From: JAUMXJ01 sp041781135
GTDB lineage: Bacteria; Bacillota; Clostridia; Peptostreptococcales; Acidaminobacteraceae
Assembly: GCA_041781135.1 (NCBI GenBank)
Contig: JBHAZV010000027.1
Span: forward strand, 68,122 to 132,121
DNA: 64,000 nucleotides
Direction of reading: 5' to 3'
The notes under the pieces were generated by a model. That model ran no database searches. It was not told where the DNA came from and was given only the letters and a program-made list of their open reading frames with translations. Positions 33,163 through 41,197 of this stretch are shown one piece after another. How positions within the stretch are numbered: the first letter of the stretch is position 1; the number at the start of each line of letters is the position of its first letter. The translations under genes and the position numbers were made by a program.

Positions 33163-33582
33163 ATGGAAAGGCGTGAAGAAATTATCCGTCTGTGGTTTTC
33201 GATGTGGCTACAAAATAGAGACTTAGGTCTAGATGAGATATTTACTGACGGCGCCGTTTATGTGGAAAGCTGGGGGCCGGAATACCACGGCTCCGAGAGA
33301 ATACGGCATTGGTTCAATGAGTGGAATACCAGAGGTCGAGTTCTGCAATGGGAGATCAGGCAATTTATCCATGCAGAACAACAAACCGTGGTGGAATGGT
33401 ATTTCAAGAACATTATGAATACTGGTGAGGAGGAAGCGTTTGACGGGATTTCCCTTGTCAAATGGACGGAAGGAAACCAAATCTGCTTTTTAAAAGAGTT
33501 TGGCTGTAACGAGAGCCGCTATGATCCGTACCAGGAAGGGCCGTATCCTCATTTTAGAGAGGAAAAAACGCTCTGGTTTTAA
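33163..33582 (+). CDS. SnoaL/NTF2-like protein
   Basis: A 139-residue protein of the NTF2-like fold, with the usual helix then RHWFNEWNTRGRVLQWEI and QTVVEWYFKNIM strands typical of SnoaL-like proteins. The ATG at 33163 has an AAGGAGG site. The C-terminal YDPYQEGPYPHFREEKTLWF is conserved in Clostridia homologues as I remember them. Such folds cover many small-molecule enzymes and binders; no function can be assigned. It is the first of a run of small + strand cargo genes. Confidence 0.7.
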   Translation: MERREEIIRLWFSMWLQNRDLGLDEIFTDGAVYVESWGPEYHGSERIRHWFNEWNTRGRVLQWEIRQFIHAEQQTVVEWYFKNIMNTGEEEAFDGISLVKWTEGNQICFLKEFGCNESRYDPYQEGPYPHFREEKTLWF

Positions 33583-33602
33583 TCAAGAAAGGCGGTGATC
33601 CC

Positions 33603-34370
33603 ATGATGCTGACGATACAGGAGCGATTGAAGGATCTGCGGGTGGAGCGCGGCTTGACGCTGGAACAGCTTGCGGATCAAACTGGGCTGTCCCGGTCCGC
33701 CCTGGGCAGTTATGAGTCGGACGAGTTCAAGGACATCAGCCACTACGCTCTTGTCAGGCTGGCAAAGTTCTACGGCGTAACCGCCGACTACCTGCTGGGG
33801 ATGGCGGAAACAAGAAATCACCCAAACGCTGAGCTTGCGGAGCTACGTTTGAGTGATGTTATGATTGAGTTGTTACAATCCGGGAAGATCGACAACGCCC
33901 TGCTGTGCGAGCTGGCGACGCACCCGGACTTTCCCCGGCTCATGGCGGAGCTGGAGGTCTATGTGAATGGCATGGCGGTCAAGCTGGTGCAGACGGCAAA
34001 CACTTTTGTGGACGCTGCGAGCGCGAATATCGTCAAGCAGCATGATCCAGGCGCAAACGACCCGTACCTGAGGCAGCTTGTGGCCGCGCATGTGGACGAG
34101 GACAGCTTTTGCTGCTATCTGATCGGGCGGGACATGGCGGAGATCGCCCGCGCCCTGCGGGAAGCCCACAAGGACGACTTTTTCAGCATTCCAATATATA
34201 ACCCATTGGAGGTAGCAGCGGAGATCATGGGCAAAGAAGAAAGCGAAATCCCCGAATCGAGCGAAGTGGCGCTGGCCTTTATCTGCAAGCGGCTGTATCT
34301 GAATTATGCGAAGCTGACCGATGAGGAAAAGAAGTGGCTGGCCCCATCGCGGAGAAATCAGATTTGTTGA
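33603..34370 (+). CDS. XRE-family transcriptional regulator with a probably frameshifted tail
   Basis: A 255-residue protein with an N-terminal helix-turn-helix (residues 5-63: LAAD-like helices LEQLADQTGLSRSALGSYES) and a long helical C-terminal region. The reading frame ends with SRRNQIC. If one base is added in the C run at 34342-34345, the frame continues as PIAEKSDLLKNPNSQRGRKKK and stops at 34408, which looks like a natural basic tail. The protein therefore seems to carry a one-base deletion, or the base was lost in sequencing. Likely a regulator belonging to the mobile element; operator unknown. Two ATGs (33603, 33606) are possible starts. Confidence 0.8.
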   Translation: MMLTIQERLKDLRVERGLTLEQLADQTGLSRSALGSYESDEFKDISHYALVRLAKFYGVTADYLLGMAETRNHPNAELAELRLSDVMIELLQSGKIDNALLCELATHPDFPRLMAELEVYVNGMAVKLVQTANTFVDAASANIVKQHDPGANDPYLRQLVAAHVDEDSFCCYLIGRDMAEIARALREAHKDDFFSIPIYNPLEVAAEIMGKEESEIPESSEVALAFICKRLYLNYAKLTDEEKKWLAPSRRNQIC

Positions 34371-34423
34371 AGAACCCCAACTCGCAGAGGGGCAGAAAGA
34401 AGAAATAGTTGTGTTCTAAACTC

Positions 34424-34450
34424 AACTTCGGGACATTTTGGCCCGAAGTT
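34424..34450 (+). repeat. Hairpin between the XRE gene and the GNAT gene
   Basis: Perfect nine-base arms AACTTCGGG (34424-34432) and CCCGAAGTT (34442-34450), ending 23 bases before the next start codon. Terminator or operator; no T tail. Confidence 0.5.
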
Positions 34451-34472
34451 CAGCAGTCAGAAGGAGAATATC

Positions 34473-34955
34473 ATGAAAGGAAAGCTGCACTTACAATTAC
34501 AGAAAGCGTCTGTAGACGATCTCAAAGAAATATGGGCAATGCAGATTTCGTCCTTTGCGCGGATGTTGGAACATTATCAGGACTATGACATAAGCCCCGG
34601 CGCGGAACAAGTTAAAGATCTCGAAGCTCGGTTTCATCAACCTTGGACTACCTATTACTTCATTATTGCTGATGGAGTAAAGGTAGGAGCTGTCCGAATC
34701 ATAGACCACGGAGACAGCACAAAGCGAAAACGTATTGCACCTATATTTATCTTGCCAGAGCATAGGAACAAAGGATACGCTCAGCTTGCTATGCAAGAGG
34801 CAGAACGGATACACGGTGATCGTCATTGGATGCTGGACACGGTTTTGCAGGAGGAGGGCAATCTTCATCTTTACGAGAAGATGGGATACCATCGAACGGG
34901 CAAGCTGGAAAAAATCAATGACCGGATGACTATTGTGTATTATGAAAAAGACTGA
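34473..34955 (+). CDS. GNAT-family N-acetyltransferase
   Basis: A 160-residue acetyltransferase. The acetyl-CoA loop is IFILPEHRNKGYAQLAM (R-x-x-G-x-A form) and the C-terminal block GNLHLYEKMGYHRTGKLEKI is the conserved GNAT end. An AGAAGGAG site precedes ATG 34473. Substrate unknown; members include antibiotic and protein acetyltransferases. It has its own short upstream region with a hairpin, and a second GNAT gene follows 39 bases later. Confidence 0.8.
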   Translation: MKGKLHLQLQKASVDDLKEIWAMQISSFARMLEHYQDYDISPGAEQVKDLEARFHQPWTTYYFIIADGVKVGAVRIIDHGDSTKRKRIAPIFILPEHRNKGYAQLAMQEAERIHGDRHWMLDTVLQEEGNLHLYEKMGYHRTGKLEKINDRMTIVYYEKD

Positions 34956-34994
34956 ATGAAAACAAATCAGTGGTGACAAGCTGGAGCAAAACAC

Positions 34995-35609
34995 ATGAAT
35001 TCAGAAGAATATTTGAATGACCCGTGCGGGGCATCATCGCTTCCATTTTGGAAAACAAAGAAAGTGATAATCCCAGAACATATAGCGGTTTTACGCGAAG
35101 ATCTGTTCTGTATCGCTGATTGTGATGGTATAGATGAACCTTATTTTAAGTTGATGCACAACTTAAAGCAAATAAGACAGCCTAAACTTATCACACAATT
35201 TGAGTTGATCCCATGCGAGACATTGGACTTTGCAAACCATATCAACGAGTGTTATGCAGAGGAAAGTATTTCGTTGGATGAATTATGTGCCTATTACCTT
35301 CGCCCCGTATTTGATCCCAACTTATGGATTGCGGTTCGCGATGCAACAAGTAATCGGATCGTAGCTACCGGTATCGCTGAACTGGATTCGTGTATAGGAG
35401 AAGGAATCCTTGAATGGATACAGGTTTCTCCGGATTACCGGCGCAGAGGGCTGGGCAAGTTTCTTGTGTCTGAACTGCTGTGCCGAATGAAGGATAAAGC
35501 CAAATTTGTTACGGTTTCAGGAAGAATGAACAATCCCGACAATCCGCTGGCGCTATATCTTTCGTGCGGGTTTGCAAATCCTGTGATATGGCACGTTGTT
35601 ACAAAATGA
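34995..35609 (+). CDS. GNAT-family N-acetyltransferase
   Basis: A 204-residue protein, unrelated in detail to the preceding GNAT. The C-terminal half carries the acetyl-CoA site VSPDYRRRGLGKFLVSELL and the family ending NNPDNPLALYLSCGF. The N-terminal 80 residues are a separate region with no recognised motif. The ribosome site (GGAGCAA) is weak. Substrate unknown. Part of the small-enzyme cargo run. Confidence 0.78.
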   Translation: MNSEEYLNDPCGASSLPFWKTKKVIIPEHIAVLREDLFCIADCDGIDEPYFKLMHNLKQIRQPKLITQFELIPCETLDFANHINECYAEESISLDELCAYYLRPVFDPNLWIAVRDATSNRIVATGIAELDSCIGEGILEWIQVSPDYRRRGLGKFLVSELLCRMKDKAKFVTVSGRMNNPDNPLALYLSCGFANPVIWHVVTK

Positions 35610-35670
35610 AAATGCTTGGTTTGTCGGGCAGTTGCCTCAGGGAGATAAACTGGGTTATGAGGAGGCTGCT

Positions 35671-36099
35671 ATGAAAAATACGGACAAGATCGTCCATTTG
35701 CTTATTGCGGATATTGACGGCAAATCTGTCCTTGAAGTAGGGTGCGGTTCAGCCGAATTTTCTGTTTCTGCTTCTGCCTATGCAAACAACGTTTCCTGTA
35801 TTGATTTTGATGCTGGTAGATTGGGGAAACTCAAAGAGAACGTTCATTTTCAAATCATGGACGCATCCAAAATGGACTTTGCAGATCATACATTTGACAC
35901 AGTGGTCATATATAACGCTTTCTTCCACATTCGATCTCAATGGGCAGAAATCGAAAAAGAATGCAAGCGGGTACTGACGGAAAACGGCATCGTATATATC
36001 GTTGGAACATGGAAATTGGATATCAACGAGATGGTGAAGGAATTCGGCGAAAAGGCAAAATGGCATAACCAGTTTCTGATAGTCCAGATAAAGAAATAG
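35671..36099 (+). CDS. Class I SAM-dependent methyltransferase
   Basis: A 142-residue methyltransferase fold: motif I VLEVGCGSAEFS (residues 20-31), acidic IDFD at the end of strand 2, and DASKMDFADHTFDTVVIYNAFFHI. It is short for the family and lacks the last strands, so it may be a compact or truncated enzyme. ATG 35671 has a GAGGAGG site. The same frame runs upstream to a TTG at 35596 inside the previous gene; that extension reads as plausible protein, so the start is not settled. Substrate unknown. Confidence 0.75.
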   Translation: MKNTDKIVHLLIADIDGKSVLEVGCGSAEFSVSASAYANNVSCIDFDAGRLGKLKENVHFQIMDASKMDFADHTFDTVVIYNAFFHIRSQWAEIEKECKRVLTENGIVYIVGTWKLDINEMVKEFGEKAKWHNQFLIVQIKK

Positions 36100-36167
36100 A
36101 GGGATGAATTTCAGATTTTCAGGAAGACTGGTCAACTTCTGATCTAAAAAGCAGAGAGGAGAATCAA

Positions 36168-36722
36168 ATGAAATTCTTGGTATTATTAGCTGGCTGTGGT
36201 CTTGGTGACGGATCATGTGTTGAAGAAGTTATCTTGACATATATTGCGCTGGATAAGTATGAATGTGATTACACTCCTGTCGCAGAAGATATTTCTGTTC
36301 CATCTGTTGACCATTTTACGGAAAGCTTTGCAGAAAATCGGCGGGTTCTTCGTGAGGCAGCGCGTATTGGCAGAGGGCGTATCCAGGACATCCGCAACAT
36401 TGACTTTGGGGAATACGATGCACTGATTATTCCCGGCGGCATTGGGTTACTGAATAATTACAAGGATTCAGCAACGGTAAAAGCTTGTGTCACACATTTT
36501 GCCGGCAGTGAAAAACCCATTGCCACCATGTGCGCGGGGATCGACTTTCTGCGCGGATTTCTGGGAAGTGACCTGTTGGCATGCGAAACACAGGAGCTGA
36601 CCGCTGACCAATACTGCCACGATATAGTCAACAATGTTTATTATACGCCTGCCTTTAGAAAAACCGGGAGTTGCTATGAGGCGTTGTTTGGTATCGATGC
36701 AATGATTCACGCATTGGCATAG
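36168..36722 (+). CDS. ElbB/DJ-1/PfpI-like protein (glutamine amidotransferase class 1-like)
   Basis: A 184-residue protein of the DJ-1/PfpI superfamily, closest in layout to ElbB: GCGLGDGSCVEEVILTYIAL at the start, REAARIGRGRI, DALIIPGGIG, and the nucleophile elbow in ATMCAG with its Cys. Later AETxELT is replaced by ACETQELTADQYC. ElbB has been reported to act as a glyoxalase; physiological role unclear. An AGAGGAGAA site precedes the ATG. Cargo gene of the element. Confidence 0.8.
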   Translation: MKFLVLLAGCGLGDGSCVEEVILTYIALDKYECDYTPVAEDISVPSVDHFTESFAENRRVLREAARIGRGRIQDIRNIDFGEYDALIIPGGIGLLNNYKDSATVKACVTHFAGSEKPIATMCAGIDFLRGFLGSDLLACETQELTADQYCHDIVNNVYYTPAFRKTGSCYEALFGIDAMIHALA

Positions 36723-36837
36723 TATCAAACGGCGCGGGGATTGTGTTACTATTAAAGCAAGACAAGAAAAGGGACGAGTTGATGATATGGAAACTGCCAA
36801 AAAGAGATAATTTAGAAAAATGAACAAGGAGGAATAT

Positions 36838-37332
36838 ATGTCAGACACAACGAGAGATGCTCTGAATAAGATGTATGCCTCCCTCGCTGCCAGGACCGAC
36901 GAACTGACCGTTGAACTGAAAAAACAGTTTGTGAATCGAAACGTCTCAAAAGGATTCTTTAATGGACATTTTCACAAAGATGACGCTGGAGAATATCGAG
37001 CGGACTACTATCCTATTCCCGTTATCAGCGTAATAGATCTTTGCGATATTGAGTTGGATTTTGACGAAACCTCTGTAACCTCGAAACTCTCAAAAGAGCA
37101 GCTTTTGTCTTTGAATATAAATGACATGTGCGATTTCTACTATGAAGTATATGGCATAAGCGATTATCTATCGGATTACGGAAACAGGAACGATGTTCAA
37201 GCAATGCGAAATGCCCTTTCTCTATGCCAAGAGAGAAGCGCATTCATTACATTCACGCTGCCTCACGAATTTAAAAAAGAGGCTTTGATTTCATTTATTC
37301 GCCTACTGGAAAACCAGCAGTTTTTCTACTGA
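36838..37332 (+). CDS. Hypothetical protein
   Basis: A 164-residue acidic protein with no motif I recognise. It seems soluble, with alternating predicted helices and strands (KGFFNGHFHKDDAGEYRADYYPIPVISVIDLCDIELDFDE). The ATG 36838 has a perfect AAGGAGG site five bases upstream; an ATG at 36820 overlaps it. It lies in the cargo run, between the ElbB-like gene and a decayed NUDIX gene. Codon use and the strong ribosome site argue that it is a real gene. Confidence 0.65.
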   Translation: MSDTTRDALNKMYASLAARTDELTVELKKQFVNRNVSKGFFNGHFHKDDAGEYRADYYPIPVISVIDLCDIELDFDETSVTSKLSKEQLLSLNINDMCDFYYEVYGISDYLSDYGNRNDVQAMRNALSLCQERSAFITFTLPHEFKKEALISFIRLLENQQFFY

Positions 37333-37380
37333 TTGCATGGATTAACATAATGTCGGTTCACAGAGAGGAAGTTTTAGGAA

Positions 37381-37508
37381 ATGGTCGAAGTTAAGTTTTA
37401 TGACGACATTGATGACGGCTTACTACAGATCATCTTGTGAACAAGTGGACATATCCGTTGATCCAACCAAGGCTGATTGAGGAAGCCGGGCGGAGAGGAT
37501 TTCTATAA
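37381..37508 (+). pseudogene. Remnant of a NUDIX hydrolase gene
   Basis: A start codon with an AGGAA site opens MVEVKFYDDIDDGLLQIIL and a stop. From 37434, in another frame, follows LVNKWTYPLIQPRLIEEAGRR and a stop at 37508. As I recall them, the first piece resembles the beginning and the second the end of clostridial NUDIX hydrolases, so the middle, including the Nudix box, seems deleted. The call is from memory of the family and needs a search. Confidence 0.5.
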
Positions 37509-37560
37509 TCCCCAACCAACCATGAAGAGTACCCGCCGGCATGCAGATCGAGAGGTGCGT

Positions 37561-38682
37561 ATGGGCGTAGATAATCCCCGTCAATTCTCATATTACCTGT
37601 TTGAGAATTTCGATGGCAAAATAGAATCGGGCAACCCTTGGAACCCTCGGAGCTTCATTACTCCTGCCATGGACCCGCTGATATCTGTGATTGCAGACGC
37701 GCCTCCGGGGTCAATTTCCCTTGCCGTAATGCATGAAAAATTCGGCATCTCGAAGGTGAACCAATTACTTTCTGGCGGTGTTTTGCGCCGGGAGGGTGAC
37801 CGTCTGTTATTTGATACGCCGATTTTTCTCTCGGAAGATGTAGCGACGATCCAAACGCATTTTGCAAATGCGGCATCTGGCTTTGCAGCGAAATTTGCCA
37901 CAAAAAAACAAGAATTATATTCCTTGGCCGCCACACTGGAAAACGGCTTTTCTGCGCCTGTCAACCTGTATCACATTCTCTGCGGGATGTGTCTGGACGG
38001 CCTGTTTCTGGACAAACTCGGCGAAACCGGCATTTTGGCGAACGGGCGGATGCATGCAACCGGCCTGGATTATCTGTCTGTGATCTACGAGAAATGCTCC
38101 GCGTTAGATTCTCTTTCCGATGGACTCCTTTGTTCTTATAACAGAATCACAGACGGTGTTTGTGCGCTCCAATCCTTTGGAGACAGCAATGGGAACCGCT
38201 TGGATTGCTACCGCTATTTCCGCCTACGGGAACGGGAAAAGTTGACAGACGTATATAAGCGGATTCACGCTGTTACCGCCGCGTTCACGGAAGCCAACCT
38301 GCTCAACGCGGTCAAGTGCCTTTTGGCCGGAACAACTGCGGATGCCCGGATTGCGACGTCGTTAGAGGCGTTTGGATACCTGAAAGATGGGCAGATTTGT
38401 GTTCCGGCATATCGAGAAGAGCATCGGGAAACGATCCGGGAGATTGAAAATTTGCTGGAGGAGCTCTTGCTCCACCCCGTCGTGGAGGCGTTGTCAAATA
38501 TCAAAACGCTTCCCATTACTGCAACGGCCCATGGCGTGCCAATGAAAGAGGTTGCCAATGAGTGCTGGCACATCCTGTTTGGCAGCATCAATGAGGCGCT
38601 TGTTCAAATGGGTCTTGTAGCCGCACCACCATACCGGGAGGGCGAAGGTCGATACTTGCAGAGTATTGAGTTTTATGGATGA
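37561..38682 (+). CDS. Hypothetical protein, possible winged-helix regulator
   Basis: A 373-residue protein I cannot name. The N-terminal 120 residues contain a region (SLAVMHEKFGISKVNQLLSGGVLRREGDRLLFDTP) that reads like a winged helix-turn-helix with its wing. The rest is helical, with two longer hydrophobic stretches but no clear membrane segment. The start ATG 37561 has a GAGAGGTG site; the frame is open to 37477. Content of GC is higher than in the cargo genes before it, so it may have come from another source. Last cargo gene before a 520-base non-coding stretch. Confidence 0.6.
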   Translation: MGVDNPRQFSYYLFENFDGKIESGNPWNPRSFITPAMDPLISVIADAPPGSISLAVMHEKFGISKVNQLLSGGVLRREGDRLLFDTPIFLSEDVATIQTHFANAASGFAAKFATKKQELYSLAATLENGFSAPVNLYHILCGMCLDGLFLDKLGETGILANGRMHATGLDYLSVIYEKCSALDSLSDGLLCSYNRITDGVCALQSFGDSNGNRLDCYRYFRLREREKLTDVYKRIHAVTAAFTEANLLNAVKCLLAGTTADARIATSLEAFGYLKDGQICVPAYREEHRETIREIENLLEELLLHPVVEALSNIKTLPITATAHGVPMKEVANECWHILFGSINEALVQMGLVAAPPYREGEGRYLQSIEFYG

Positions 38683-38901
38683 TCTGATGTTCAGAAAGCA
38701 CGTAAGAGACGGGAGAACGCGGTATACCTGCCGACGCTTTTGAAACCGAACAGGGTTTTTGTTCGCCTCTCCCGCTCACAAAAACCTGTCCGCTTTCCTG
38801 TCGTTCAAAATGAGTGTGTTCAGTAAGGCGACACCCTCATTTTTCCCGCCAGCCGCGCCGTCAGGTATAACACACTACACCTTTGTTCCAAAGGTTGTGT
38901 G

Positions 38902-38927
38902 CCAAAGGGGGAGGCATCCCCCTTTGG
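38902..38927 (+). repeat. Perfect hairpin CCAAAGGGGG/CCCCCTTTGG
   Basis: Ten-base arms (38902-38911 and 38918-38927) around AGGCAT. No T tail on either side. Similar hairpins are typical of intergenic regions in Clostridia mobile elements as I recall; function not known. Confidence 0.6.
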
Positions 38928-39013
38928 AAACCCTGCCGGCTTTGTCGGAAATGGGTACCCACACAGGCGTTTTGTGTGGCTACATTTCCTCCAAATCCGC
39001 AAAACAAAAACGG

Positions 39014-39054
39014 CGTGTGCTGTCACCCCATGACAGCCACGTCTTTTTGTTTTG
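39014..39054 (+). terminator. Strong terminator, probably bidirectional
   Basis: Stem CGTGtGCTGTCA with TGACAGCcACG (39014-39041) around CCCCA, with a tail of TCTTTTTGTTTTG on the + strand and A-rich sequence before it, so it can also stop minus-strand transcription. Confidence 0.75.
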
Positions 39055-39145
39055 TTCTCCGTCTGCCCCTCGCAGCCGGAGGGAATTGCCGCCGTGCCGC
39101 GTCAATTCCAAGCAAAAATATTTGAAGATATTTTTGCTTTCCGGG

Positions 39146-39174
39146 TTGTCTTATCCCGTAATTTGAGTTATAAT
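39146..39174 (+). promoter_or_regulatory. Promoter of the XRE-recombinase operon, flanked by an inverted repeat
   Basis: -35 TTGTCT (39146-39151), 17-base spacer, -10 TATAAT (39169-39174). A seven-base inverted repeat, CGGGTTG (39142-39148) and CAACCCG (39180-39186), encloses the promoter and could be the operator of the XRE repressor encoded next. Confidence 0.7.
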
Positions 39175-39203
39175 GAAGTCAACCCGAATGGGAGGTCGAT
39201 ACG

Positions 39204-39557
39204 ATGAAAGAAGTGGGTAAACGATTGAAGGAGCTACGGGAGAGCATCGGCCTGTCCCAGGCGAAGCTGGCTGAGGCCATCGGCTCTACACAGTCCAGCA
39301 TCAACCGCTATGAGAACGGACAATCCGGCGTGCCGATCCCGTTGCTTCGCCGCTATGCGGACTACTTTGACGTGTCGCTGGATTACATCTTTGCCCGGAC
39401 GGATCAACCGCAGGGGACGACCTACGAGTTCAAGCCCAAGTACACACCGGAGAAAGAGGAAATGCGCCGTTTCATTGAGATGTGCTTTGATCCCCAATCT
39501 CCTATGAACGGAAAGCTGAAAGAAACATTATTGAGAATGATGGAGGGTGAGGAATAA
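39204..39557 (+). CDS. XRE-family transcriptional repressor
   Basis: A 117-residue protein with an N-terminal helix-turn-helix (residues 6-60: LKELRESIGLSQAKLAEAIGSTQSSINRYENG...VSLDYIFARTD) and a short helical C-terminus. A GGGAGG site precedes ATG 39204. It is followed after 23 bases by the serine recombinase, so it probably controls excision of the element, binding the inverted repeat around its own promoter. This control is inferred. Confidence 0.88.
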   Translation: MKEVGKRLKELRESIGLSQAKLAEAIGSTQSSINRYENGQSGVPIPLLRRYADYFDVSLDYIFARTDQPQGTTYEFKPKYTPEKEEMRRFIEMCFDPQSPMNGKLKETLLRMMEGEE

Positions 39558-39580
39558 TCGCCGCGAAAGGAGGCGAGAGA

Positions 39581-41101
39581 ATGAAAGCTGTGATTTACGC
39601 CCGCTATTCCTCCGATAGCCAGCGGGAGGAAAGCATAGAGGGCCAGCTCAGAGAGTGTACCGCCTTTGCCGAGAAGAACGGCATCACGGTGTTGCGCCAT
39701 TACATTGACCGGGCCTTTTCCGCCAAGACAGACAACCGCCCGGAGTTCCAGAACATGATTAAGGACAGCGGCAGAAAGCTGTTCGATATGATTATCGTCT
39801 GGAAGCTCGACCGCTTCGCCTGGAACCGTTACGACAGCGCCCGGTATAAAGCTGCGCTGAAAAAGAACGGCGTCAAGGTGGTGTCCGCTACCGAGGTGAT
39901 CTCCGAGGGCGCGGAGGGTATCATTCTGGAATCCGTTTTGGAGGGCTATGCCGAATACTATTCCGCCGATCTCTCTGAAAAAGTCATCCGAGGTATGACG
40001 GACAATGCGCTGAAATGTAAATACAACGGCGGGACGCGGCCCATTGGGTATATCATTGACGACGAGCAGTATTTCCAAATTGACCCTCTGACCGCGCCCT
40101 TTGTGCTGGATGCGTTCAAGCGATACGACGAAGGCGCGACCATGACGCAAATCCGCGACTGGCTCAACGAACAGGGCATGAGGAATACGCGGGGACAGCG
40201 CATGACCTACAACAGCGTCCAGCACCTTTTGAAGAACCGCCGCTATATGGGCGAATATGCCTATCGGGATATAGTCGTGCCGGGCGGTATCCCCGCCATT
40301 GTTCCCAAAGACCTGTTTGAGCGCGTGCAGGAAAAGCTGGCGAAGAACAAAAAGGCCCCGGCCCGCCATAAGGCCGAGGACGACTATCTGCTGACGACCA
40401 AGCTGTTTTGCGGATACTGCGGGGCCTATCTTTGCGGCGAGAGCGGCACCAGTCATACCGGGAATGTTCACCGCTACTACAAATGCGCGTCCGTCAAGAA
40501 GAAGCGGGCAGAGTGCCGCAAACGGCCTGTCAAAAAAGAATGGATCGAGGATTTGGTTGTCAGCGAAACTATGAAGATGGTAATGGACGATACTGCCATA
40601 GAAGCCATTGTTTCCATGCTCATGGACTTGCAGGACAGGGAGAATGTCAACCTTCCGCTGTACGAGCAGCAGTTGCGAGAAACCAACACAGCCATTCAAA
40701 ACCTCCTGAACGCCATACAACAAGGAATCCTCACCAAATCCACGAAGGAACGGCTGGAGGAACTGGAGGCCAGAAAGGAAGAATTGGAAACCCGCATTGC
40801 CTGTGAACGACTGGCAAAACCCAAAGTCAGCGCCGAGTTTATGACCTTCTGGCTGCACCGCTTCCGTAAGCTGGACGTGCGGCAGAAATCCCACCGCAAG
40901 ATGCTGATTGACACCTTCGTCAACGCCATCTTCCTCTACGACGATAAAATGGTGATTACCTTCAACTACAAGGACGGGACAAGCACCATTATGTTTGATG
41001 ATCTCAACGCCGCGCTTGCAGAACAAAATACGGGTTCGGATTTGGATTGCTCCGGTGCACCATTAAACAGAAATATCCTAAATGGATATTTCTATGTTTA
41101 A
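39581..41101 (+). CDS. Large serine recombinase (integrase of the element)
   Basis: A 506-residue site-specific recombinase. The catalytic N-terminal domain begins MKAVIYARYSSDSQ with S10 as nucleophile and contains the conserved Arg motif WKLDRFAWNRYDSA. A recombinase domain (about 160-260, GTRPIGYIID, NRRYMGEYAYRD), a zinc ribbon from about residue 277 (CGYCGAYLC and KCASVKKKRAEC), and a coiled coil (about 360-410) follow. It cuts attB and attP and rejoins them with a two-base overlap. Being at one end of the element, its attachment site should lie just downstream. A GAAAGGAGG site precedes ATG. Confidence 0.95.
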   Translation: MKAVIYARYSSDSQREESIEGQLRECTAFAEKNGITVLRHYIDRAFSAKTDNRPEFQNMIKDSGRKLFDMIIVWKLDRFAWNRYDSARYKAALKKNGVKVVSATEVISEGAEGIILESVLEGYAEYYSADLSEKVIRGMTDNALKCKYNGGTRPIGYIIDDEQYFQIDPLTAPFVLDAFKRYDEGATMTQIRDWLNEQGMRNTRGQRMTYNSVQHLLKNRRYMGEYAYRDIVVPGGIPAIVPKDLFERVQEKLAKNKKAPARHKAEDDYLLTTKLFCGYCGAYLCGESGTSHTGNVHRYYKCASVKKKRAECRKRPVKKEWIEDLVVSETMKMVMDDTAIEAIVSMLMDLQDRENVNLPLYEQQLRETNTAIQNLLNAIQQGILTKSTKERLEELEARKEELETRIACERLAKPKVSAEFMTFWLHRFRKLDVRQKSHRKMLIDTFVNAIFLYDDKMVITFNYKDGTSTIMFDDLNAALAEQNTGSDLDCSGAPLNRNILNGYFYV

Positions 41102-41136
41102 TTTAGGGGCAGGAAAGGGACTTTAACGGCAAGCAC

Positions 41137-41197
41137 GACAATTCAGTGAGAGCGAAGCGAACAACTGAATGTCAGTGCGAGACTGGTGTGATTCAGT
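41137..41197 (+). repeat. Three-part repeat ATTCAGT/ACTGAAT/ATTCAGT at the element's right end
   Basis: ATTCAGT at 41141-41147 and at 41191-41197 with the inverted copy ACTGAAT at 41164-41170. The first stem extends to about ten pairs with a bulge (41137-41173). Two stems exclude each other. It lies between the recombinase stop and the chromosomal ABC gene and may be part of an attachment site. Confidence 0.5.

Larger units (their letters stand above)
38683..39203 (+). other. Non-coding stretch with hairpins between cargo and integration module
   Basis: No convincing gene is seen. A possible 135-codon frame at 38759-39166 has no ribosome site and is interrupted in character by hairpins. The stretch holds a ten-base perfect hairpin, a strong bidirectional terminator and the promoter of the XRE gene, all listed separately. 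Confidence 0.6.

Noticed and set aside
38759..39166. 135-codon + strand frame in the hairpin-rich gap
   Set aside because: No ribosome site, starts in no conserved context and runs through a hairpin and a terminator.
39422..41026. Long minus-strand reading frame of 534 codons opposite the serine recombinase
   Set aside because: It lies wholly antisense to a clear recombinase and the end of the XRE gene, has no ribosome site, and its protein shows no motif; it results from the codon bias of the GC-rich recombinase gene.
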